A DNA stretch of 14,631 nucleotides from Lachnospiraceae bacterium UBA4381 (GTDB lineage Bacteria > Bacillota > Clostridia > Lachnospirales > Lachnospiraceae). Positions within the stretch are counted from its first letter, which is position 1; each line of letters starts with the position of its first letter. Below the pieces are notes generated by a model. It worked only from the letters and a program-made list of their open reading frames with translations. It was not told the DNA's origin and searched no databases. The position numbers and the translations under genes are program-made. The stretch covers positions 1 through 14,631 of the forward strand of contig DGRT01000098.1 in NCBI GenBank assembly GCA_002391105.1. The letters run 5' to 3'. Shown here in pieces: positions 6,473 through 12,715 of this stretch.

Positions 6473-7924
6473 TTTCCAGGTATCCAGCTCGTCCTCCGGA
6501 ATTCCTATCTCTCTTCCGGTAAATGTAAAAGGACTTCCTTCTTTCTTTTTCTTTTCGTAGTCCTTAAGTGCCTTAACTGCTATCCCACCCATCAGGGCAC
6601 AGGCAGGAAGGTTAATGATGGTCATACCACCCATTGTTATATCGGCAAGAGCCCAGGCTGCATCCATCGGAATGACAGTTCCGAAAAAGATTATCACGGC
6701 ACATATCAGATGGAATATATCCAGAAATTTTTTAGAAGGCATCTTCTTATGATTAAGGTAGGCAAGCGCATTATCAACATAAAACAGATTACCGAGAAGA
6801 GTTGTAAATGCAAAGAGAACCATGGCGATAGTTATAAATACAGGTCCTATCTTTCCAAAAACCGTGGAAATAGCATTTTGCACATACATAGCACCTGCAA
6901 CTGCTTCACTTCTTTCGACTCCGGTTGACAGGCACATAAGCGCTGTAGCAGTACAAAGCAGGATCGTATCTATATATACAGAAAGCGTCTGAACCAGTCC
7001 CTGCTTAACAGGATGGGTAACATTCGCTGAAGCAGAAGCATTTGGCGCAGAACCAACACCGGCTTCATTTGAATAAAGACCTCTTTTGATTCCATAGACC
7101 ATACAGGAACCGGCAACTCCGCCCAGAATTGATCTGAAATCAAATGCATCCTTCATGATAGTCACGAACATAGACGGTATATTTTTAATATTTACAAAGA
7201 TTACTATCAGAGAAATAATGACATAGGTTATTCCCATAAAAGGAACGACCAGCTCTGTAAGTCTGACAACCTTTCTGCCGCCGCCCAGCATAAAATACGC
7301 CACAAGAACAGTAAGCAGAACTCCTATAATAAGCGCCACCACACTCACCTCTCCTCCGAGGAGGCTTACCATATGATTCTTGTAGAAGCCATAGGTCTCA
7401 AAGGAAGACTGCAGATTGTAAGCACAAAGCAGATTAAAGCCGAAGCCATAGGTGGCAATCAGAAAGATACAGAATATCACCGAGAGCCAGGGAGCTTTAA
7501 GCGCTTTCTCGATATAGTAGGCAGGACCGCCAAAATATGAACCTTCATCAGTCTTTTTCTTGAATATCTGAGCCAGTGTACTCTCCATAAAAGCCGATGA
7601 TGCATTTATGATACACATTACCCACATCCAGAATACAGCTCCGGGACCACCCATACAGATAGCAGTAGATACTCCGACTATATTACCTGTTCCTACACGG
7701 GAAGCAGTAGAAACCATCAACGCCTGAAAGGAAGATACTGTTTTACCCGACTTATCCTCCGCAGGCTCCAGCAGCAGCTTACAGGACTCCCCAAAAAGTC
7801 TGAGCTGTACAAACCTTGTACGACAGGTAAAATATAATCCTGATATTGTCATTATGATAATAAGTATCGGATAGTACAGTACACTATCCATCATATTTAA
7901 CACATTTAATATAGCTTCTCCCAT
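6470..7924 (-). CDS. AGCS-family sodium:alanine/glycine-type symporter
   Basis: Integral membrane amino-acid carrier of the AGCS (AlsT/DagA) family, importing a small amino acid with Na+ or H+. The 484-residue length and about 10-11 hydrophobic segments fit the family. Diagnostic stretches are SSFQALMVSTASRVGTGNI (64-82), GGPGAVFWMWV (92-102, the AGCS signature region), FMESTLAQIF (112-121) and, further on, a GxGSAPNASASA-type segment. Substrate cannot be fixed from sequence; alanine, glycine and glutamine are all known in the family. AGAGGA lies 7 bases before the ATG. Its stop falls within palindrome copy A, and two more copies fill the 89-base gap to the lipoprotein gene upstream. I see no clear promoter in that gap, so it may be read through from upstream. 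Confidence 0.93.
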   Translation of the reverse strand: MGEAILNVLNMMDSVLYYPILIIIMTISGLYFTCRTRFVQLRLFGESCKLLLEPAEDKSGKTVSSFQALMVSTASRVGTGNIVGVSTAICMGGPGAVFWMWVMCIINASSAFMESTLAQIFKKKTDEGSYFGGPAYYIEKALKAPWLSVIFCIFLIATYGFGFNLLCAYNLQSSFETYGFYKNHMVSLLGGEVSVVALIIGVLLTVLVAYFMLGGGRKVVRLTELVVPFMGITYVIISLIVIFVNIKNIPSMFVTIMKDAFDFRSILGGVAGSCMVYGIKRGLYSNEAGVGSAPNASASANVTHPVKQGLVQTLSVYIDTILLCTATALMCLSTGVERSEAVAGAMYVQNAISTVFGKIGPVFITIAMVLFAFTTLLGNLFYVDNALAYLNHKKMPSKKFLDIFHLICAVIIFFGTVIPMDAAWALADITMGGMTIINLPACALMGGIAVKALKDYEKKKKEGSPFTFTGREIGIPEDELDTWK

Positions 7925-7948
7925 ATGTAATCCTCTTTTGGTTTATTT

Positions 7949-7979
7949 ATGTGACAAGGGGACAGGCACCTTGTCACAT
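7949..7979. repeat. Palindromic repeat copy B1
   Basis: An 11-bp perfect stem (ATGTGACAAGG and its complement) with loop GGACAGGCA. The 27-base core is the exact reverse complement of copies A and C. It lies 25 bases upstream of the symporter start. Confidence 0.85.
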
Positions 7980-7982
7980 TTG

Positions 7983-8009
7983 GTGACAGAGGGACAGGCA
8001 CCTTGTCAC
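7983..8009. repeat. Palindromic repeat copy B2 (slightly decayed)
   Basis: This tandem neighbour of B1 has the same orientation, loop GGACAGGCA and right arm CCTTGTCAC. The left arm reads GTGACAGAG instead of GTGACAAGG, leaving one G-T wobble and one mismatch. It sits 4 bases beyond the stop codon of the lipoprotein gene. Confidence 0.8.
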
Positions 8010-8013
8010 ATAC

Positions 8014-9333
8014 TTACTTTGATAGCTCTAATATATCTCCGGGCTGTAATATAGTTTTGCCTGGTCCGTCAAACTGAGCCGCTACATTCTCATCGAAGCC
8101 CTTACCACTGTCTGACGGTACCATATGATATGGTATGCTGTGTTTTGCATTAACCAGCTTGGCACATTCTGTTGCCTCATTTACATCCATATTATATACG
8201 CCATCGCAGCAAAAGAATGCATAGTCAATTTCCTTAGAGGAAAGCTCTGTCATCTCCGTGGTCAGGGAAGTATCTCCGGAGATATATACACTTACACCAT
8301 CTGTAAAGGTTAATATATATCCCACGCATTCCTCCTTAGCATGGTTTGAGTTATAGGCTGCTGTAGCTTCTATCTTTACATATCCCAGGTCAAAGCTCTG
8401 ATATGAACCCTGACTCAGTGCCTCGCTATAAGTAATGATACTGCAGTCCTCATTTCTTTCTGAAATAAGCTCCATAGCTGTATGATCCTTATGAGCATGG
8501 GTTATAAGGATAAGATCCGCAGCCTCATCATAGCCATCTCCCATAAATGGATCTACATATATTACCTTTCCCTCAGAAGTAGTTATCCTAAGACTCGCAT
8601 GTCCCTGATACAAAAGCTCTGCACTGCCTGCAGTTTCATCATCGGAAGTAGAATCGCCATCCGATGCCATATCATTTTTTGTATCGTCATCAAAGCCTTC
8701 ATCATCGTCATCTTCCTCTGAATAATCTGCATTTCTCAGTTTTTCGATCTGCGCTTCTCTGGCTTCAGTAATTTCATCTATAGGGATATTATCCATTATT
8801 ACCTTTCGCATCCTTATAAAGTCCTCATTTGTCGGCATATATCCCCCACATATTATGACATTCTGATCTTTGTCATAAAGATATATATAAGAGGACGAGC
8901 CATCCATCACATCATTATCCGACTCCGGATCAAGCTCCGCAAGTTTCTGCCTGTCAATGCCATTTTCAATATTTGAATACTGCTCATCGGTTAATGTCAA
9001 AGTCTTAATAGTACCCGATTCTATAACTTCCTGACCATCCAGTTTTGTCGGCATATTGATCAAAACCTCGTGATTAGTACATATTATGACTGTCACGTTC
9101 AGGCAGTCATAAAACTCTCCCCAACCGCTTTTAGTAAAGCTCACACCTGCAAAGTATTCTGAAGAAAAATCCTGAATTGCATTTTTAGCAGGTTCTTTAC
9201 CTGCCTGGTCGGGAACTTCTTCTTTATCCTTCCCGCAACCGGTAATTAATACGAACAGCAAAGTATATATAGCTGCAAGCATAGCTCTCTTTATATATAT
9301 TTGTTTCCCCAGCTTAAAACTATTCTTAAACAT
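8014..9333 (-). CDS. Secreted lipoprotein with a C-terminal metallo-beta-lactamase-fold domain
   Basis: A hydrophobic leader ending LITGC (Cys at 33) marks a lipoprotein anchored outside the membrane. An unrecognised N-terminal domain (about 55-200) is followed by an acidic Asp/Glu/Ser linker (about 202-239) and a metallo-beta-lactamase fold (about 240-430). That fold has HAHKDH (279-284), SGDTSL (353-358) and PYHMVP (401-406), so its two-metal site looks complete; it resembles the UPF0173/UlaG-like group. Substrate is unknown. I chose the ATG at 9333, which has AGGTG 4 bases upstream. A longer reading from the ATG at 9364-9366 adds 11 residues (MGNGISKRRCD) and has a better GGGAGG, but that GGGAGG lies inside the right end of the neighbouring insertion element. 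The insertion has probably cut the gene off from its original promoter. Confidence 0.85.
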   Translation of the reverse strand: MFKNSFKLGKQIYIKRAMLAAIYTLLFVLITGCGKDKEEVPDQAGKEPAKNAIQDFSSEYFAGVSFTKSGWGEFYDCLNVTVIICTNHEVLINMPTKLDGQEVIESGTIKTLTLTDEQYSNIENGIDRQKLAELDPESDNDVMDGSSSYIYLYDKDQNVIICGGYMPTNEDFIRMRKVIMDNIPIDEITEAREAQIEKLRNADYSEEDDDDEGFDDDTKNDMASDGDSTSDDETAGSAELLYQGHASLRITTSEGKVIYVDPFMGDGYDEAADLILITHAHKDHTAMELISERNEDCSIITYSEALSQGSYQSFDLGYVKIEATAAYNSNHAKEECVGYILTFTDGVSVYISGDTSLTTEMTELSSKEIDYAFFCCDGVYNMDVNEATECAKLVNAKHSIPYHMVPSDSGKGFDENVAAQFDGPGKTILQPGDILELSK

Positions 9334-9366
9334 ATCGCACCTACGCTTACTTATTCCATTACCCAT

Positions 9367-9470
9367 GTGAACCTCCCACGACTAAAGTCGCGGGCTTCTA
9401 AGAGATAACCTCTATTTAAGAAGTATGGTATTTAAGTTTCCACCTATTACTAGGCAACCCTTATTCTTAT
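9367..9470 (-). ncRNA. Candidate omega (guide) RNA at the right end
   Basis: In this family the 3' end of tnpB and the following right end encode the RNA that guides TnpB. Here the 83 bases after the tnpB stop contain the right-end hairpin at 9375-9394. If the boundary at 9367 is right, the guide would begin ATGGGTAATGGAATAAG, in the 5' region of the lipoprotein gene. The 5' limit of the RNA is not visible; it may extend further into tnpB. Confidence 0.4.
9375..9394. repeat. Right-end hairpin of the tnpB element
   Basis: CCCACGACTAAAGTCGCGGG folds as CCC-CGAC/GTCG-GGG with an A-C mismatch and a TAAA loop. It matches the left-end hairpin in architecture and shares the ACTAAAGT core. Confidence 0.85.
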
Positions 9471-10700
9471 AGGCGTGTCCACTTCACCTCTAGTGTATAG
9501 GATATTCATATCCACAACATTACTTTTGCGCATGATATTTAATGCACCATTTACATCAGCATTGAATATATATCCACTTGCTGTTTTGTATAGACCTCTT
9601 TGTATTCTCATGCCACTGAAGTTGTATTTTGTAAGGGTATCTGCATTATACTTAGGGATTTCATCTTTATCCCAGAAGCTTGATTTAGATGTATACGATT
9701 CTTCCTGTTTTACAAATACTATACCGTTCAGCTCGCACAGATATTCAAATTTCTTAAGTAGCCGACCAAATGGAATATTTACAAAATTCTGATTATCGTT
9801 TTTTCCTAATCTGGATTCTCGCTGAAATGTTTCATTATAACCCACAACAAGAGTACCTATATCATTTTCTATACAGTAATTGAATATGATACGAGCTGCT
9901 TTATTCATGTAATCATTGACCTTATTATTTCGGTCTCTGGCTATATCTTTCTGTCTGTTGGTTGTGACTTTACCAAAATGCTGTTTATCCTTTATAGACT
10001 GAAGACGTGCATTTTTCTTATTGAACCATTGGTTAATGGATTTGAGGCGCTTTCCATCTATGATGAAGCTTTTACCAGAATTTGATACTGCTGTAACAAG
10101 ATTGTTTACACCCAGATCAAGAGCCAGTGCATTGTTTGGATTGAGATTTCTCTGAATACATTCAGCTTCGTAAATATACTGAATTTCAAAGAACCTGGCT
10201 TTTGATTTAGGTATGATGCGTATTTCTTTAATCTTCCTATCCACAAGTATAGGCGGAATGGTTATTTCCACTGGATCATGGTCTTTACGGAAACTGTTTG
10301 AATACGGAAGCACAAGTTTGTTTCCATTCAAACGGACAAAACCTATGATAAGGGTAGTATAACCATCTTTGGGAAGATAATAAGGCAGTTTACAGTCCTT
10401 AAAAGAATACTCGCCTTTTTTGGCAAGCTTTAAAAGTCCAAAGAATGATTTGAATGAGCCATCAACTTCCCTAAGGATCTGTTCAGCCATGTTTGAGTTA
10501 AGAGTTTTATAGTTAGGGCTGGATTTTAGCAGGCTGTAGTTTTGGTGGTAACTAAGATACTTACCTTCTTTAAAGTAATGCTGTCTGACGTTATAGATGG
10601 CTTCATTTGTAAGATTTTTAGCTATGTGACAGAGGTATTTAATAGAGTTATAGTCATTCTTTGACAAATGCTTTACCTGTTGTTTAACAGTTAGATACAT
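9450..10700 (-). CDS. tnpB: TnpB RNA-guided nuclease, variant without zinc ribbon
   Basis: TnpB is the compact RNA-guided DNA nuclease ancestral to Cas12; it cuts sites matching its guide and helps IS elements persist. The 416-residue length is normal and the frame is intact. RuvC-I is LALDLGVNN (D195) and RuvC-III is NADVNGALNI (D382). The RuvC-II strand reads LVVGYNE (284-290), with Gly where the family usually has the catalytic Glu. The CxxC...CxxC zinc ribbon normally found before RuvC-III is absent; instead EESYTSKSSFWDKDEIP (333-349) and FSGMRIQRGLY (361-371) are present. E333 or E334 may replace the missing glutamate. The ATG has AAGGA about 11 bases upstream, and that AAGG can pair with a CCTT just before the start, which may limit translation. 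Confidence 0.9.
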   Translation of the reverse strand: MYLTVKQQVKHLSKNDYNSIKYLCHIAKNLTNEAIYNVRQHYFKEGKYLSYHQNYSLLKSSPNYKTLNSNMAEQILREVDGSFKSFFGLLKLAKKGEYSFKDCKLPYYLPKDGYTTLIIGFVRLNGNKLVLPYSNSFRKDHDPVEITIPPILVDRKIKEIRIIPKSKARFFEIQYIYEAECIQRNLNPNNALALDLGVNNLVTAVSNSGKSFIIDGKRLKSINQWFNKKNARLQSIKDKQHFGKVTTNRQKDIARDRNNKVNDYMNKAARIIFNYCIENDIGTLVVGYNETFQRESRLGKNDNQNFVNIPFGRLLKKFEYLCELNGIVFVKQEESYTSKSSFWDKDEIPKYNADTLTKYNFSGMRIQRGLYKTASGYIFNADVNGALNIMRKSNVVDMNILYTRGEVDTPIRIRVA

Positions 10701-10804
10701 GCAAGGATTTCCTTTCTTAAGACTCGGAATGAACTATATTCCTGTAATTATAATATAGCACGATTTTTTAGGAAATCTATGTAAAAAGATAAGACAGGCT
10801 GTAT

Positions 10805-10824
10805 CTCATGACTAAAGTCACGAG
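10805..10824. repeat. Left-end hairpin of the tnpB element
   Basis: CTCATGACTAAAGTCACGAG forms a stem with an A-C mismatch around TAAA, mirroring the right end. It lies 105 bases upstream of the tnpB start. Confidence 0.85.
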
Positions 10825-10872
10825 TGTTAGCCCGCAATGCATAAATCTCCATTCATAGTGACAGTGCACCCG

Positions 10873-10899
10873 GTGACAAGGTGCCTGTCCCCTTGTCAC
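10873..10899. repeat. Palindromic repeat copy C
   Basis: The 9-bp stem GTGACAAGG/CCTTGTCAC encloses loop TGCCTGTCC. The 27 bases are identical to the core of copy A, 4.4 kb away, and to B1 inverted. It stands in noncoding DNA 47 bases outside the left end of the tnpB element. Confidence 0.85.
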
Positions 10900-10961
10900 A
10901 CTTTAATAATAGTAACATAACTTATCTTTTAAAGAAACTATTGATTTATGCGCAGCTTTAT

Positions 10962-10990
10962 AAAAAAATACCAGGGTATTCCCTGGTATT
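10962..10990 (-). terminator. Strong intrinsic terminator, minus strand
   Basis: AATACCAGGG and CCCTGGTATT form a perfect 10-bp stem with a TATT loop. On the minus strand the hairpin is followed by a T7 run, so it terminates leftward transcription from the Rpn remnant or from the structured stretch at 11018-11089. On the plus strand the tail (CTTTATAAAA) is poor. Confidence 0.8.
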
Positions 10991-11017
10991 CTTTATAAAA
11001 CACATCAATCCTCTTCA

Positions 11018-11089
11018 CATCAACTAACATTGTCTGCATGAACCGGTTCAAAAGATCCTTGATGATATGTTAGAGTCAGTTTGTTGATG
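11018..11089. other. Structured noncoding stretch with nested inverted repeats
   Basis: CTAACAT (11024-11030) pairs with ATGTTAG (11067-11073), and CATCAAC (11018-11024) pairs with GTTGATG (11083-11089) across a 9-base bulge. The perfect palindrome TGAACCGGTTCA (11039-11050) lies within. The minus-strand terminator begins 28 bases further left, so a short structured RNA of about 130 bases is conceivable. No known RNA family is recognised and no good promoter is seen. Confidence 0.3.
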
Positions 11090-11143
11090 GCAATATATAT
11101 TTCACGCTTCCATAATCATAGTTACCTTATAATTCAGCTTTAT

Positions 11144-11456
11144 CTACTGCACTTTAGGTTCTGCCAAACCTTTTATAACATCCAACGGGAGCTTTGTCGC
11201 CTCTGCTATATCCTCAACTGTATTTTTCCCCAAATCAATTAAAGCTTTAGCAATTTCTATAGTCCTTGCATCAGCCGCTTCTTTCTTCATCTCTTCTGTA
11301 GCAATACACACATTTACCATCTCCTTTCCTTTATCAAACTCCAAGCCTGATCCTGTCACTTCATTTATAAGTTATACCGATTCTCTATCCATTTTTTTTA
11401 ACATTATCACTTGCCAAAACATTTTTCAATAATTCTTTATATCCCCTCAGTAAGAT
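11144..11456 (-). pseudogene. Decayed Rpn-family (PD-(D/E)XK transposase/nuclease-like) gene, C-terminal remnant
   Basis: The 3' part (11144-11359) reads an intact tail, KGKEMVNVCIATEEMKKEA, then IEIAKALIDLGKNTVEDIA and EATKLPLDVIKGL. This is the helical C-terminus found in Rpn-type proteins of Lachnospiraceae. The similarity continues upstream through two lesions. A TAA interrupts MDRESV(stop)LINEVTGSG, where CAA would restore the frame. A run of eight A residues (minus strand of 11392-11399) carries a frameshift: before it another frame reads GYKELLKNVLASDNVKK. A further TAA blocks the reading near 11457. The N-terminal nuclease domain is missing. A short peptide could still be made from GTG at 11359 or an internal start, but its ribosome binding site is poor. 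Confidence 0.55.
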
Positions 11457-11474
11457 TTATAAGCTAAAATACAA

Positions 11475-12551
11475 CTACATACATACGCCATCAGCATTTA
11501 TCCAATAGCCATCTATCATCTGATTGGTAACCATATATCCATCGCTTCCAAAGTAGTACCATAGTCCATTAATCTTCTGCCATGAACCTGACGCATACCA
11601 TCCTGATGTATCCTCAAACCACCAGCCTGTACTGTCATACTTCCATGACCCTGTACCTTCATATGACCACACGCCATTACTTCCTAGCCAGCATCCATCT
11701 CTCCATTCATTTGCTGCCATATAACCCGAGGCATCAAAGTAATACCAGCTCCCGTCTATATTTGCCCACATATTACTATAATAATTACCTGATGCATCCT
11801 GATACCACCAGCCATTGCTGTCCATGTTCCAACCGATTTCCCCTGAAGAAGAACCACTACTTGATGAAGGACTTATGATTCCTTTGTCAAATGCACCTCT
11901 GGAGGAAAGATTGTTATATACTTCAGCAGAAACAGGAACTGAATACGTGGTAGGATACTCGCCATAAGAAGATGCACTGCTCGCGCTATCATAGCTGAAA
12001 AGCTGAGTCCAATAGTATCCATATTCACTATCTTCACAATACACAACACCTATACCGGTTGACACATATGGTTTTAAGATATTATCTCTATGTGATGTAC
12101 TTGTCATCCAGTCTGACACTGCTGATTCTGCACTCACATAACCGGATGCTACATTTTCCCCTACATATGTTGTCCTGCCAACAAATGTTTTATAACTGGT
12201 TCCGTCAGGTCTGCTGTGAGCAAGCTTCTTACCCTCGTCAGGACTGGCAAGAACAGAGAGTTCATATGCTTCTCCAAGAACCAAGGCATCTGCAGATCTC
12301 TGCATGGCTTTTTCCATGAGTTCATAATCCATAACAAGAGCTGAGAGACCATTAGCTGCCCTCTGTTCATTAATCGCATCAAGACATTCAAATGCCATAT
12401 CATACATACAGGTTACACTTACATCAACATAACTAGGTGCAGCATTAATTGTAATTATATTACTTTCACTAGCAAAAATTATAACGATAAGTAATAACGT
12501 CATAATTACGCATATGCTTTTATTAATTTTTTCAGAAAAAATATTACGCAT
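11475..12551 (-). CDS. Secreted CAP/SCP-domain protein with cell-wall-binding repeats
   Basis: Signal peptide (1-38, hydrophobic core IMTLLLIVIIFA, likely cut after NAA) leads into a CAP/SCP (PR-1-like) domain at about 50-187. That domain has INEQRAANGL (60-69), HSRPDG (112-117), GENVASG (131-137), HRDNIL (154-159) and a closing GYYWTQLFS. A Ser-rich linker (227-237) follows, then two W/Y/G-rich modules of about 60 residues (239-358: GWWYQDASG...WYYFDASGYMA...RDGCW and GWWFEDTSG...WYYFGSDGYMV...IDGYW). These modules probably anchor the protein to the wall, as choline-binding-type repeats do. CAP activity is unknown; bacterial examples are secreted and often wall-associated. The start at 12551 has AGGAGG 9 bases upstream; a longer frame from 12692 lacks a signal peptide at its N-terminus. 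The next gene upstream carries the same modules. Confidence 0.9.
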   Translation of the reverse strand: MRNIFSEKINKSICVIMTLLLIVIIFASESNIITINAAPSYVDVSVTCMYDMAFECLDAINEQRAANGLSALVMDYELMEKAMQRSADALVLGEAYELSVLASPDEGKKLAHSRPDGTSYKTFVGRTTYVGENVASGYVSAESAVSDWMTSTSHRDNILKPYVSTGIGVVYCEDSEYGYYWTQLFSYDSASSASSYGEYPTTYSVPVSAEVYNNLSSRGAFDKGIISPSSSSGSSSGEIGWNMDSNGWWYQDASGNYYSNMWANIDGSWYYFDASGYMAANEWRDGCWLGSNGVWSYEGTGSWKYDSTGWWFEDTSGWYASGSWQKINGLWYYFGSDGYMVTNQMIDGYWINADGVCM

Positions 12552-12592
12552 AATCGTATTCCTCCTCTGTTCTCTATCGGCTTTTTCAGCAA

Positions 12593-12625
12593 ATAAGACG
12601 GTCAGCAGCCAGCAGACCGTCTTAT
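12593..12625 (-). terminator. Hairpin between the two surface-protein genes
   Basis: ATAAGACGGTC and GACCGTCTTAT form an 11-bp perfect stem with an 11-base loop. On the minus strand it is followed by TTGCTG, only a weak U-tract. It may terminate the upstream surface-protein gene. Alternatively it may form the 5' leader hairpin of the CAP gene, since a possible promoter (TTACAT, 17 bases, TATAAG) lies just before it. Confidence 0.5.
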
Positions 12626-12715
12626 AATACACCTCTGATAAACATGTAATGCAATTATCCTCATTACCAAAGCCAGTAGATATAAGCAGCAATGATATAC
12701 TTTAGCAATTAAGTA

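Larger units (their letters stand above)
9367..10825 (-). mobile_element. IS200/IS605-family element carrying tnpB only (IS1341-type)
   Basis: The element reads on the minus strand. The left-end hairpin (CTCaTGACtaaaGTCAcGAG, 10805-10824) and right-end hairpin (CCCaCGACtaaaGTCGcGGG, 9375-9394) are near copies and bracket a single tnpB. There are no terminal inverted repeats and no target duplication, as is normal for the family. The sequence CTAAC flanks the left end (10830-10826) and TTCAC closes the right end (9371-9367); I take these as the target and cleavage pentamers, which sets the boundaries. No tnpA is present, so transposition would need a Y1 transposase supplied elsewhere. Confidence 0.8.

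Noticed and set aside
12552..12692. Upstream extension of the CAP protein to 12692
   Set aside because: The added 47 residues place the signal peptide internally, and the strong AGGAGG lies before the ATG at 12551.
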